The notes: generated by a model not told the origin, from the sequence alone. 64,000 bases of DNA from Bacillota bacterium (GCA_023511625.1 JAIMBD010000013.1:1-64000); one strand, 5' to 3'. Positions 18,901-26,466 are shown, counted from the stretch's first letter. A program made the numbers and translations.

Positions 18901-19196
18901 GGGGAGTGATCGGCATCTGGGCCCGTCACCCGCTGGTGGACGGCACCGTCACCACCCAGCCGGAGTTTTCGTTCTGGTTTGAAGACGTGGGGTATGGGAT
19001 CGAAAACTACGGGGCGTCACCCGACATCGAGGTGGAAAACCGCCCCCAGGACTACCGGGCAGGGGTCGACGCCCAGCTGGAACGGGCCATCGGCGAGGCC
19101 CTCGAACGCCTGCGCCAAAACCCTCCCGTCCTGCCGGAATTTGGTCCTCCGCCGAGCCGAGCCCTGCCCACGGCGCTGCCGCCGCGCCGGGCCTAA
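15960..19196 (+). CDS. Tricorn protease (S41 family)
   Basis: A 1078-residue homologue of archaeal tricorn, a large self-assembling serine protease that cleaves peptides downstream of the proteasome or other proteases. The N-terminal half holds beta-propeller repeats (GAVTRPVLSPDGQWVAFTGK, GLAWSPDSRWVAYSRP). Then come the C1 domain (AEWAQMQREAWRLMRDNFW), a PDZ domain (GDVIVAIDGQPL) and the C2 catalytic domain. The catalytic Ser is probably S957 in NEHAGSDGDIF, with His731 in ELGTSHAYEMGG. Length is close to that of Thermoplasma tricorn (about 1071). ATG at 15960 follows AAGGAGG by 10 nt. Confidence 0.88.
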   Translation: MMATDSTIAGYYRYPTVAGETVVFVSEDDLWAVPRAGGIARRLTTGLGAVTRPVLSPDGQWVAFTGKEEGDTEVYLMAAVGGPVQRLTYLGASVQVVAFHPDGRVVFASNHGRPFRNWFELYAVPLEGGDPEPLGFGLAHHVAFGPRGEVVLGRNTQDPARWKRYRGGTRGVLWIDAQGDGRFERFALDGNLTCPMWVGERIYFLSDHEGVGNLYSIRPDGQDLIRHTDHLTYYARNAQSDGKTIVYHAGADLYRYDPETGQSALIPVRFHSQRTERQRRFVSAARYLTDYAPSPEGHLLLVETRGKLFTLGPFEGPAEQWGIPQGVRYRLSQWVHRDGGDALVAVSDEGGEEGVELMLFGPVAERRRLAEGIGRVTELVASPDGRWAAFANHRFELGLIDLEHGGWRRLDHTPYGPITGLAWSPDSRWVAYSRPETAKTAAIYLVAPAEGAVRAATRPVLRDVAPVFDPEGRYLYFLGYRQFNPVYDNLRFDLGFPYGVRPYAIPLRADLRSPFDPLPRPETKEEGGAKEGETPAPTVEIDWEGIADRVVAFPVAEGRYLQIEALPGRVFYTVEPAVGSLGHSFFPGAPQARSSLKQFDLKTLKEETLANEVTSFRLAPNGSALVIRSRDRLRVVKPGEKVDDKRLAPGRESGIVDLERISVEVDPEAEWAQMQREAWRLMRDNFWNAEMSAVDWEGVFWRYAALLPRVGCRSEFSDLLWEMQGELGTSHAYEMGGEYRREPDHRVGLLGCVGHWSDADQGWRIDHVWRGDSWQEGADAPVAAPGVNLGPGDVIVAIDGQPLQRRLPPGRLLVNKANRHVRLAVRRAGQAPGAAPESVVVRTLESEANLCYRDWVRRNRERVHAATGGRIGYVHVPDMGPRGFAEFYRAYLAESTREGLIVDVRFNGGGHVSQLLLETLARRPIGYDIPRHGVPEPYPGDSVRGPLIVLTNEHAGSDGDIFTHAVRRLGLGPVLGVRTWGGVIGIWARHPLVDGTVTTQPEFSFWFEDVGYGIENYGASPDIEVENRPQDYRAGVDAQLERAIGEALERLRQNPPVLPEFGPPPSRALPTALPPRRA

Positions 19197-20056
19197 AGCC
19201 CGGCCGCGCCGGCGCGCATGGCCGGCGGTAAAAGTTCGGCCAGCAACGGCGGCAAGGCAAAACTGGCGCGGTGCACGGTGGCGTTGTACCACCGCGTGGG
19301 CCAATCCACGGTGCGCCGCGGGACCGCCGGGTCCGGGCCTTTGCTGGCCGCAATGAAGGTGAAAAGCCCGCCGGGGTAGGTGGGCACGATGCACCAGTAC
19401 ACCTTGGCCAGGGGGAAGACCGCCAAGCTGTCCTCTGCCACGTCGCGCACCGTTTCGGGGTTGTAAAACGGGGTCCCCGTCTGCTGGACAAAGATGCCCC
19501 CCTCTGCCAAGGCGCGCGCGACGGCACGGCGGAACGGCGGCGCGTAGAGTAGCCGCCCGGGCCCCTCGCCCTCGGGGTCGGTGGAATCGACTAAAATCAC
19601 GTCGTATCGGTCCTGTGGGTCGAGCTGCTCGACAAACTGAGCCCCATCCCGAAACAGCACCTCGAGGCGGGGATCGGCAAACGAGACGGCGTGGCCTGGG
19701 AGATACCGTTTGGAGACCTCCACCACTTCGGGGTCGATCTCGACCAGCGTCACCCGCTGCACCCAGGGACAGCGCAACACCTCGCGGGCCAGACCCCCAT
19801 CTCCCCCGCCGATGATCAGCACGCGTTCGGGAGCAGGATGGGCGCTCAACGGGACCAACGCCATCATCTCGTGATAGATGAACTCGTCGCCGGCGGTAGT
19901 CTGGAGGATCCCGTCCAAGACCAGCGTGGGGCCGAAGGCCTCGGTCTCCAACACGGCGATGTCCTGAAACCGGGAGCGACCGGTGTACAGCACACGCCGC
20001 ACCTTCCACTCCAGGCGATGACCAGACGAGGCCGTCTCGCTAAACCACAACGCCAC
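19193..20056 (-). CDS. speE: Spermidine/polyamine aminopropyltransferase (SpeE)
   Basis: Transfers an aminopropyl group from decarboxylated S-adenosylmethionine to putrescine or a related amine. Visible family motifs are YTGRSRFQDIAVLET, LVLDGILQTTAGDEFIYHEM, the SAM-binding VLIIGGGDGGLAREVL, VEIDPEVVEVSKRYLP and the catalytic aspartate region VILVDSTDPEG. The GTG at 20056 lies about 10 nt after GAGGAGG and gives a normal 287-residue protein; an upstream ATG (20104) lacks such a site. It ends 4 nt inside the tricorn gene. The arginase at 57535 could supply ornithine for polyamines. Confidence 0.9.
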   Translation of the reverse strand: MALWFSETASSGHRLEWKVRRVLYTGRSRFQDIAVLETEAFGPTLVLDGILQTTAGDEFIYHEMMALVPLSAHPAPERVLIIGGGDGGLAREVLRCPWVQRVTLVEIDPEVVEVSKRYLPGHAVSFADPRLEVLFRDGAQFVEQLDPQDRYDVILVDSTDPEGEGPGRLLYAPPFRRAVARALAEGGIFVQQTGTPFYNPETVRDVAEDSLAVFPLAKVYWCIVPTYPGGLFTFIAASKGPDPAVPRRTVDWPTRWYNATVHRASFALPPLLAELLPPAMRAGAAGL

Positions 20057-20208
20057 CGCTACCAACCCTCCTCTGCGGACCAGGCCGAGCCTTCCCACCG
20101 GCATGCCCGTCCCGACCGATCGCGGAGGGCGGTCGGGTCTCCGGCGCGTGCCGGGTTCCGGCCTCGCCCAATCCTTGCCTGCGCAGGCCCAAAAATGCCC
20201 CGCGCGTT

Positions 20209-20484
20209 TTAGAACGAATGGGTCTGGTAGTATTCGGCGTTGATGCGCGCGTAATCCTTAAATTCCTCGGGCAGCTCGCTCTCCTCGAAGATGGCCTCCA
20301 CCGGGCACTCGGGAACACAGGCGCCACAGTCGATGCAGGTGTTGGGGTCGATGTAGAGCTGGGGGGCCTCATCGAACAAGGGGCCATCGACGTTCTCCAC
20401 CGGGTGGATGCAGTCGACCGGGCAGACCTGCACGCAGCTCTGATCCTTGACATCGATGCAGCGCGCCGTGATCACGTGGGGCAT
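20209..20484 (-). CDS. 7Fe-type ferredoxin
   Basis: A 91-residue bacterial ferredoxin with two cluster regions: CIDVKDQSCVQVCPVDCIHP near the N-terminus (3Fe-4S or 4Fe-4S type spacing) and CIDCGACVPECPVEAIF (4Fe-4S). The acidic C-terminal tail (EESELPEEFKDYARIN) is typical of FdxA-type ferredoxins of Firmicutes and actinobacteria. ATG at 20484 lies 5 nt after GGGAGGG; the longer frame to 20517 is rejected. It is single-copy in the window and has its own promoter. Confidence 0.92.
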   Translation of the reverse strand: MPHVITARCIDVKDQSCVQVCPVDCIHPVENVDGPLFDEAPQLYIDPNTCIDCGACVPECPVEAIFEESELPEEFKDYARINAEYYQTHSF

Positions 20485-20516
20485 GAATGTCCCTCCCTTG
20501 GGTAATTTACTGGTCA

Positions 20517-20525
20517 ATTATAGCA
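20517..20525 (-). promoter_or_regulatory. Extended -10 promoter of the ferredoxin gene
   Basis: TGCTATAAT on the minus strand is an extended -10 element about 33 nt before the ferredoxin ATG. No good -35 hexamer is visible at 17 bp. Confidence 0.5.
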
Positions 20526-20670
20526 GACCTGGCCAGGCTCCAACACGGCGCCGCTCGGCACCTAGGCCAGAGGAGTGGGGCATAGCCATGTAACGGCGGT
20601 ACCGCCACCAGGCATTGCTGGGGGCAGATCAGGCAACCGCCGGACAGCAAGCAGGGGGAGGGTGCTGACC

Positions 20671-21723
20671 GTGGGAAAAGACCGAGGCTGGTGGCGTTTT
20701 GCCCGCGAATACCTCGAAGCCGTGCGCCCGGCTGTGGCCCGAGGACTCGAGCCCATCCGCCGCCGGGCCGAAGCCATCCCCGACCCCCGCCTGAAGGCGG
20801 CTGCCCTGGAATCGCTCCGCACCAAAACGTTCCACTGCGAGGGCGGCGGAGTCTTGGCCGGGCCCAGTCGCGACCCCACGGGCCAGGTCCTGCCGGTGAT
20901 CCTGGCCTACCAGACCCTATGCGACTACCTCGACACCCTCACCGACCGCGGGCCGTCCCGAGACCCCGAGAACCTCCGGGCTTTACACGAAGCCCTGGAA
21001 GACGCGGTCCGGCCCGGCGCCGCCGTGCGCGACTACTACCGGCACCACCCCGACCGCCAAGACGGCGGCTACCTCGTCTACCTGGTCACCACTTGTCAGG
21101 AGGGGCTTGGCGCCCTCGCCGCCTGGCCGGCGCGCGGCGAGCCCCGGGCCCTAGTGTTGGTCCGCGGCTACGCCGCCTTACAGGTGGCCAAGCACGGACC
21201 GGTCGCCCAGCGCCGGGAGCAGCTTTACGCGCTGTGGCGGCAGGGGGGAGCCTTCGCCCGCGACCTGCACTGGTGGGAGTACACGGCTGCCCTGGGCTCG
21301 ACGCTGGCCCTCTTCGTCCTGGCGGCCGAACTCGCCGCCCATCCCCAAGTCTCCGACGACGTCCTCGATGCCTTGGTCGGGCTCTACCACCCCTGGATGG
21401 GGTGCCTCCACATCTTACTCGATTACTGGGTCGACCGGGCCGAGGACGCCCGGTACGGCGACTTTAACTTCGTGGACCAGTACCCCTCCCCGGCCATGGC
21501 CGCGGCCCGACTGGCCGACCTCGTCAGCTGCTGCCTGCAAAGAGCCGACGCCCTGCCCGACGCGGCCTTCCACCGCTACGTCGCCCGCGGACTTGTGGCC
21601 TTCTATCTGGCCGACCGGAAAGTGGGATTTCCACCTTCGGCCGAATCCCGGGCGCTCTTGGTTCGGGGCGGATTTGCCACCCAGGTCATGTGGATCCTAG
21701 CCCATTGGGCTCGCGCGATCTGA
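20671..21723 (+). CDS. YtpB-like tetraprenyl-beta-curcumene synthase (DUF2600)
   Basis: This 350-residue helical protein matches the DUF2600/YtpB family, which cyclises all-trans polyprenyl diphosphates to C35 sesquarterpenes in spore-forming Bacilli. The Asp-rich metal-binding region is visible as YQTLCDYLDTLTDR. Further family segments are KTFHCEGGGVLAG, RDYYRHHPDRQDGGYL, HPWMGCLHILLDYWVDRAED and GDFNFVDQYPS. GTG at 20671 follows GGGGGAGGG with good spacing. It is monocistronic between a divergent ferredoxin gene and the metal-transport operon. The precise product cannot be inferred. Confidence 0.8.
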   Translation: MGKDRGWWRFAREYLEAVRPAVARGLEPIRRRAEAIPDPRLKAAALESLRTKTFHCEGGGVLAGPSRDPTGQVLPVILAYQTLCDYLDTLTDRGPSRDPENLRALHEALEDAVRPGAAVRDYYRHHPDRQDGGYLVYLVTTCQEGLGALAAWPARGEPRALVLVRGYAALQVAKHGPVAQRREQLYALWRQGGAFARDLHWWEYTAALGSTLALFVLAAELAAHPQVSDDVLDALVGLYHPWMGCLHILLDYWVDRAEDARYGDFNFVDQYPSPAMAAARLADLVSCCLQRADALPDAAFHRYVARGLVAFYLADRKVGFPPSAESRALLVRGGFATQVMWILAHWARAI

Positions 21724-21730
21724 ATCTGGA

Positions 21731-21759
21731 TTGACAACTCAAGTTGTCATTCCTAGAAT
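21731..21759 (+). promoter_or_regulatory. Promoter with palindromic operator of the molybdate/tungstate operon
   Basis: TTGACA (21731-21736), 17 bp and TAGAAT (21754-21759) form a near-consensus sigma-A promoter. The spacer and the -35 contain a perfect palindrome, TGACAACTCAAGTTGTCA (21732-21749; 8-bp arms, 2-bp centre). A repressor bound there would block RNA polymerase. The likely regulator is the XRE/binding-domain protein encoded at the operon's end (24575-25648). Ligand control by molybdate or tungstate is an inference. Confidence 0.7.
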
Positions 21760-21823
21760 GAACCCGAGTCTCGCCGGAGGGATGCTTGGCTCCCCAGGCA
21801 ATGCGACAGAAAGGAGCATGTCC

Positions 21824-22792
21824 ATGCGTCGCCGTCTTGCGCCGGCTTTGGCCGGTGCTGCCCTTTGGGCCATAGCGGGCTGCGGCCAAGCGGCCGGCCA
21901 GCCCCCTGCCGAGCCGAGCCCGAAACCCGCCGTGGCCGTCGTCTACGCCGGGTCGCTGGCCTATCTCAACGACCAAGTCATCGGCCCCGCCTTTTCCAAA
22001 GCTACCGGTATCGCCTACCAGGGACGGGGCGGGGGGTCGTTTGCCATGGCCCATCAAATCGCGAGCGGGCTCATCCCCGCCGACGTCTTCGAGAGCATCG
22101 GGCTTTCCCCGATTCAACAACTCGAGCCTGAGAAAACCCGCTGGGCTGTGGAGGTGGCCTCGACTCCCCTGGTCATCGCCTACAACCCCCACTCCCAAGA
22201 CGCCCCGCTCTTCGAAGCCGTGGCCAGCGGCAAGCGCCCACTGCGCGACCTGTTCACCTTCCTCGCCAGCCAGCCGGTTCGGCTCGGCCGCACCAATCCC
22301 GCCACGGATCCGCAGGGACAAGCCTTCTATTTGATGGTAGAATTGGCCACGCGACTCTATCACCTGCCGCCGGACACCGTCCAGCGCATCCTCGGCCCGT
22401 GGGACAACCCGCACCAAGTCTACTCCGAGGAAGGCCTGCCCACGGAGCTTCAGGCGGGCGGCCTGGATTTGGCCTCGGCTTTCCTTCCGGAAGCGGTGCA
22501 ACGCCACCTGCCCTACATCCCGCTGCCGCCGCAGCTGAACTTCTCCGACCCCAGCTTGGCGTCGTGGTATGCCACGGCCAGCCTCACCATCCCAAAGGTG
22601 GGCACTGTGCACGGCGCGCCCTTGGCGGTGTGGGTGACAACCATCGGCAATCGCCCCGCAGGCGCTCGCTTCGTGGCCTTCCTGCTCCGCGACCGCGCCG
22701 CTTTGCGGGCGCAAGGATACCCACCCCTTCCGCCGGTGGTGGCAGGGTCGGCGAACGCCATCCCCCAGGTGGTGGCCCGTGCCCTCCATTGA
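21824..22792 (+). CDS. Molybdate/tungstate ABC transporter substrate-binding lipoprotein (ModA/WtpA-like)
   Basis: Periplasmic-binding-type lipoprotein of 322 residues. The signal peptide ends in a lipobox (ALWAIAGC). The mature part starts with VYAGSLAYLNDQVIGPAFSK, the anion-site entry of WtpA/ModA-type proteins, followed by the GRGGGSFAMAHQI and IPADVFES regions and LGRTNPATDPQGQAFYLM, a WtpA-like second anion contact. This favours tungstate/molybdate over sulfate, but the oxyanion cannot be fixed from sequence. ATG at 21824 is 7 nt after AAGGAG; 21818 is too close. It overlaps the permease gene by 14 nt. Confidence 0.85.
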   Translation: MRRRLAPALAGAALWAIAGCGQAAGQPPAEPSPKPAVAVVYAGSLAYLNDQVIGPAFSKATGIAYQGRGGGSFAMAHQIASGLIPADVFESIGLSPIQQLEPEKTRWAVEVASTPLVIAYNPHSQDAPLFEAVASGKRPLRDLFTFLASQPVRLGRTNPATDPQGQAFYLMVELATRLYHLPPDTVQRILGPWDNPHQVYSEEGLPTELQAGGLDLASAFLPEAVQRHLPYIPLPPQLNFSDPSLASWYATASLTIPKVGTVHGAPLAVWVTTIGNRPAGARFVAFLLRDRAALRAQGYPPLPPVVAGSANAIPQVVARALH

Positions 22793-23558
22793 CCGCCGCC
22801 GGGGCTGGGGGGTGATGGCCGCGTTGGCCGTGGCCGTGGCGCTGATCCCGTTCGCCGTCCTCCTCGTCGAGACGCCGTGGAAGCACCTCGGGGACCTCGG
22901 CGCGGCCGCCGGTCCCGTCGCGGTCACTGCGGCGGCCGGCGGCGTGGCCTTGGCAGTGGTGGTGGGTTTGGGCCTACCTGCTGCCTGGTACCTGGCGCGC
23001 CACGCCTCGACTCCTTTTCGCCGGGTGAGCGAGGCGGCCATGGTGGCCCTCTTGCTGATGCCGCCCTTGGTCTTGGGGTTGGTGTTGGCGTACCTGTTGG
23101 GACCAGACACTCCCGTGGGAGCCTGGCTCCTACGCCTCGGGGTCACCCCCACCAACTCCTTCTTTGCCTTGGTCGTGGCCCAGGTCTACGAGGCCTTCCC
23201 CTATTTCGTCCTCACCGCCTGGGCCGCCTTTACCACAGTGCCCCGCGTCTACGAGGAAGCCGCCGCCAACCTTCGCCCGCACCCGCTCGCGGTCTTCCGG
23301 GAAGTCACTCTGCCCCTGGCCGCCCCTGGTCTCGTCGCCGCGCTGGCCATGGCATGGGCCCGCCTGGTGGGCGCCTTCGGTGCCGTCATCGTGGTGGCGT
23401 ACCATCCGGTGGGCCTGCCGGTGGCGATCTGGATTGGGCTGGAAGAAACCGGCCTGGCTTCTGCCCTGCCGCTGGCCGTGGCCCTGCTGGCCCTCGGGTT
23501 CCCCGTCCCCTTAGCGCTGATGGTCTGGAGGCAGAGCCGTGATCCGCTGGCAGGTTGA
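22779..23558 (+). CDS. Molybdate/tungstate ABC transporter permease (ModB/WtpB-like)
   Basis: A 259-residue inner-membrane permease with about six hydrophobic segments (for example ALAVAVALIPFAVLLVE and MVALLLMPPLVLGLVLAYLL). It carries the ABC permease EAA-loop signature EEAAANLRPHPLAVFREVTL-PLA. Translation could start at GTG 22779, overlapping the binding-protein gene, or at ATG 22815 after GGGGGG. It also overlaps the ATPase gene by 20 nt, indicating one tightly coupled operon. Confidence 0.87.
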   Translation: MPSIDRRRGWGVMAALAVAVALIPFAVLLVETPWKHLGDLGAAAGPVAVTAAAGGVALAVVVGLGLPAAWYLARHASTPFRRVSEAAMVALLLMPPLVLGLVLAYLLGPDTPVGAWLLRLGVTPTNSFFALVVAQVYEAFPYFVLTAWAAFTTVPRVYEEAAANLRPHPLAVFREVTLPLAAPGLVAALAMAWARLVGAFGAVIVVAYHPVGLPVAIWIGLEETGLASALPLAVALLALGFPVPLALMVWRQSRDPLAG

Positions 23559-24561
23559 CCTCACCTGGCCGGTCCGGCTGGCCTTCGATCTGGTCCTCCC
23601 CGACCCCCCGCCGGCCATTGTCGGGCTCATCGGTCCCAACGGGGCCGGCAAGACCACCCTCTTGCGCCATTGGGCCGGTATCGGTGGCGCCGTGCGCGGA
23701 CGCGCCGCCTGGCACCAAGCGCCCCGCCCCGCCGATTGGCGGCTGGTCTGGGTCCCCCAGGCACCGAGCCTGTGGCCGCACCGGCGTCTGGACGCCCAAT
23801 TGGCCTGGGTCTTAGGCCGTCCGTGGCACCAAGACCCAGAGGTGGCGCAATGGGTGGAACGCCTCGGCCTAGGTCCCCACCTCCACCGCTTTCCCCCTGA
23901 GCTCTCGGGCGGACTTGGGCAACGGGCCACGCTGGTGCGAGCCCTGGCCGCCCACCCCACCGTCCTCGCCCTGGATGAGGTCCTGTCGCAGGTCGACGCT
24001 GGGGAACGGGAGCGGATCTGGGAAGGATTGGAAGACTGGGCCCAGGCCCGCCCTGGTCGCCTCGTCGTCATCACCAGCCACCGCTTCGAAGAGGTCCGCC
24101 GCTATTGCGACTACGTCGTGGTCCTGGCCGAAGGGACGGCCTGGGCCGGCACTCCGGACGCCTTGCGGCTGAAGCCACACGTGTGGGCCGTAGGGCAGGA
24201 AGTAGGCTATGCCGGGTTCCTTCCCGATTCCGTCGCGGAGGGAGCAGCGCCGTCCGAAACCCCTGCCCTGATCGGGTCAGCGGGCAGCACCCAGTGGGGC
24301 ATGGCCCTCGACGAGTCGGTCCTCCACTGGCAACCGCCGGGACCCGCGCGGGCAGTGATGGCCCGGGTACGCGCGCTGCGCCCACCCTGGGCCGTGGAAC
24401 TCGAGCTGCCGACCACCCTGGGACGCCGGCGCATGTGGCTTCCCTGGCCCCCGTGGCCCCCGCCACCGCCAGGGGCCACCGTGACGGTCTGGGCCAACGG
24501 CCCGCGCGTCGCGAGCGGCCGCCCCGCAGTGCCGGAAATTCCAAAAGACCCCAACCCCTGA
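23539..24561 (+). CDS. Molybdate/tungstate ABC transporter ATP-binding protein (ModC/WtpC-like)
   Basis: ABC ATPase of 340 residues: Walker A GPNGAGKTTLLRH, a Q-loop WVPQAPSLW, signature LSGGLGQRATLVRALA, Walker B VLALDEVLSQVD and switch His in VVITSHRFEEV. About 110 further residues after the ABC domain resemble a TOBE/MOP-like regulatory extension, as in ModC. The D-loop reads DEVLSQVD instead of the common DEPLSALD, a mild variation. GTG at 23539 overlaps the permease gene. It completes the binding protein-permease-ATPase set. Confidence 0.87.
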   Translation: MIRWQVDLTWPVRLAFDLVLPDPPPAIVGLIGPNGAGKTTLLRHWAGIGGAVRGRAAWHQAPRPADWRLVWVPQAPSLWPHRRLDAQLAWVLGRPWHQDPEVAQWVERLGLGPHLHRFPPELSGGLGQRATLVRALAAHPTVLALDEVLSQVDAGERERIWEGLEDWAQARPGRLVVITSHRFEEVRRYCDYVVVLAEGTAWAGTPDALRLKPHVWAVGQEVGYAGFLPDSVAEGAAPSETPALIGSAGSTQWGMALDESVLHWQPPGPARAVMARVRALRPPWAVELELPTTLGRRRMWLPWPPWPPPPPGATVTVWANGPRVASGRPAVPEIPKDPNP

Positions 24562-24574
24562 AGGAGGTGGTCGC

Positions 24575-25648
24575 ATGTCCCGTCCCCGCGCCCGCTCCTC
24601 GCGCGCGCCGCAGGCCGCCGGCCTAGGCCCCCTCGTCGCCCAGCGGCGCCGGGAACTCGGTCTATCCCAAGTGGCATTGGCCGCACGAGTGGGAATCTCG
24701 CGCCAAAACCTCGCCCTGATCGAAGCCGGAAAGCGTCTGCCCCAACTTCCGGTGGCCCGCGCCTTGGCCCTGGCTTTGGGCCTCGACCTCAACGCGCTGT
24801 CAAGCGCGCTCGAGGCGCCGACGCCGGAGACCTCCCGGTGGCGGTGGCTTTTGGGCCACATCCCCAGCCGGCCCACCCCCGTGGTGTGGAGTTGGGTCGG
24901 CGACCACTTGGTCCTCGCCCCCGCCGCCTGGCTCGCCGTCCCGGGTTCAGCCATGGACGCCTTGTGGGACCCCGTCCCGGGCACCTTGGTCCCGCTCCCC
25001 GGCGCCCCGTCGCCGGCCGACACCCTTTTGGTGGCCGGATGCGACCCCTTGCTTTTCCCGCTGTGGCAAGCCACCCACAACCAGGCCGGTTGGCCCGCAC
25101 TGCGCATCGTCCAGCTGGGCAGCGTCGCGGCCCTGGAAGCCCTCGCGCAAGGCGAGGTGGCCGTGGCCGGCACCCACTTAGCCGAGCCCGACCGGGGCCA
25201 CCTTCTGGCCGGCGAGGAGTGGGTGCGCATCCGGTACCTGCAATGGGAGACAGGTCTTGTGGGCACGGTGTCGGACCGGCCAGAAGCGCTCACGGTGCTG
25301 CGCGAACCGGGGAGCGCCGCGCGGGCCTTGTGGGATCGCCAAGGCACTCCCCTTGGCGGACCCACCGTCGAGGTCGGCTCGCATTTAGAGGTGGCCCGGG
25401 TGGTGGCGCACAATCCGCACGCGCGCGGCGTGTCGCTGGCGCTGTACGCCCACTGGTTGGAATTGCCGTTTACGCTGTGGGCCGTCGAGGCCTTCGAGTG
25501 GGTCACTCGGCGCACGTGGATGGCGCGCGAACCCAGGGTCGCCGCCTTCCTACACTGGCTGTCCTCGCCCACTGTGGCTCGCGAGCTCAGCCGCTACCCC
25601 GGAATCGCTCCGGATGCCCCCGGCCGACTGGCCTCGTCTGGGTCTTAA
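24575..25648 (+). CDS. XRE-family regulator fused to a substrate-binding-like domain
   Basis: Residues about 15-70 form a helix-turn-helix (LGLSQVALAARVGISRQNLA, LIEAGKRLPQLP). Residues about 95-340 resemble the PBP_like domain found in some molybdate-responsive regulators: DTLLVAGCDPLLFPL, LGSVAALEALAQGEVAVAGTH and a C-terminal segment like solute-binding proteins. ATG at 24575 has a perfect AAGGAGGTGGT site. It is the fourth gene of the transporter operon, so it probably senses the same oxyanion and binds the palindrome at 21732-21749. That link is inference. A direct transport role is unlikely, as there is no signal peptide. Confidence 0.75.
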   Translation: MSRPRARSSRAPQAAGLGPLVAQRRRELGLSQVALAARVGISRQNLALIEAGKRLPQLPVARALALALGLDLNALSSALEAPTPETSRWRWLLGHIPSRPTPVVWSWVGDHLVLAPAAWLAVPGSAMDALWDPVPGTLVPLPGAPSPADTLLVAGCDPLLFPLWQATHNQAGWPALRIVQLGSVAALEALAQGEVAVAGTHLAEPDRGHLLAGEEWVRIRYLQWETGLVGTVSDRPEALTVLREPGSAARALWDRQGTPLGGPTVEVGSHLEVARVVAHNPHARGVSLALYAHWLELPFTLWAVEAFEWVTRRTWMAREPRVAAFLHWLSSPTVARELSRYPGIAPDAPGRLASSGS

Positions 25649-25692
25649 GGGCCGTCCCCCGACCTACCGGCGGTGTGCCCGGCGGGTGCCGC

Positions 25693-25929
25693 TCAGTGCG
25701 GGGACAAGCCGCGCTGCACCCGGCTTGTCCCCCGTTCGGCTAGCCCGCAGGAAGCCCCGGTGATGGCCTTGAGCACCTTCTCGTGCTGCCGGGCCACCGC
25801 CGAGCCGGGGGAAACCGGTCCCCGATGATGCTGGCGCAGAAGGCGCGGGAACGCCCGGCCCACCGCCTCAGGGCCGGTGCCCGGTGGCACCCCCAATACG
25901 CGCCGGGGATCGCTTGGGGGTAACGCCAC
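25693..25929 (-). CDS. Short J-domain-like protein without HPD motif
   Basis: A 78-residue ORF begins at GTG 25929, 30 bp after the lipoprotein stop, with a weak GAAGG. Its first 60 residues resemble a J-domain (SDPRRVLGVPPGTGPEAVGR, AFPRLLRQHH), but the essential HPD is replaced by HRG, so it could not stimulate DnaK normally. The last codons overlap the 25700-25732 hairpin. It could be a decayed DnaJ fragment or a small J-like protein; if real, it shares the transcript controlled by the c-di-AMP riboswitch at 26634-26766. Confidence 0.4.
   Translation of the reverse strand: MALPPSDPRRVLGVPPGTGPEAVGRAFPRLLRQHHRGPVSPGSAVARQHEKVLKAITGASCGLAERGTSRVQRGLSPH
25700..25732. terminator. Bidirectional terminator-like hairpin
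   Basis: A perfect 12-bp stem, GGGGACAAGCCG (25700-25711) with CGGCTTGTCCCC (25721-25732) and a 9-nt loop, lies 51 bp after the regulator stop. It also sits at the end of the convergent J-like ORF. It lacks a clear T-run on either strand, so termination efficiency is uncertain. Confidence 0.5.
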
Positions 25930-25959
25930 CTTGGCCTTCAGGGTACCCCATCGCCCCGC

Positions 25960-26466
25960 TCAGCTGTTGACGGCCACGGCCGCCCAGGAGCGGTCTAGCA
26001 CCTGTCCGCTCGGGGTCAGTACGAAGTCGAATTCGGCCTCGTTGGTCGTCGGGTTGAAGTACAGCTTGTCGAATGCCTGGTTGGGCAATGGCGTGATGTA
26101 GAGGTACTCTTCGCCGGGCAAACTCACGGAGGGGTGCGGTTTGGGACGATATCCCATGCGTCGAGCGATGCCGTCGAAGTTGAGAGGGATGAAGAACTCG
26201 ACCCGGAAGCGGGTGGGATCGGCCTGGGAGGGCCCGTACAGGTAACTGCCGGGCAGTGTCCCGCTGCCGACCAGGTTGAGGTTCCCCGTCACGGTAAGCA
26301 TGGCGTCGGCCAAGGTCATGCCAGACGGCGATGGAGACTCGGCCACGGCCCGGACCGGCGGTGGCATGTCGGCAATGCGATGGGGATCCGGGTTGCCACA
26401 GGCAGCGAGCACCAGTCCCACCGCTGCTGCCATCCCCTCCACCGACCACCTGCGCGGGCGCCGCAT
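25960..26466 (-). CDS. Orphan lipoprotein under c-di-AMP riboswitch control
   Basis: A 168-residue lipoprotein: ATG at 26466, 5 nt after GGGGAGGAG, then a signal peptide with lipobox (MAAAVGLVLAACGN). The mature domain has no family I recognise. Visible segments include MTLADAMLTVTGNLNLVGSG, FRVEFFIPLNFDGIARRMGY and YFNPTTNEAEFDFVLTPSGQ. A c-di-AMP riboswitch lies 168 bp upstream on the same strand, so the protein probably takes part in osmotic, K+ or cell-envelope homeostasis. That role comes from the regulator alone. Confidence 0.7.
   Translation of the reverse strand: MRRPRRWSVEGMAAAVGLVLAACGNPDPHRIADMPPPVRAVAESPSPSGMTLADAMLTVTGNLNLVGSGTLPGSYLYGPSQADPTRFRVEFFIPLNFDGIARRMGYRPKPHPSVSLPGEEYLYITPLPNQAFDKLYFNPTTNEAEFDFVLTPSGQVLDRSWAAVAVNS

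Noticed and set aside
20111-20137. Hairpin CCCGACCG/CGGTCGGG between ferredoxin and speE as a terminator
   Set aside because: The stem is real, but there is no T-run and the loop is long. I could not tell it from a chance GC-rich palindrome.
21686-23155. Long minus-strand open frame (489 codons)
   Set aside because: It is antisense to the ABC transporter genes, has Arg/Gly/Pro-rich composition and no ribosome binding site. The plus-strand genes carry clear family motifs.
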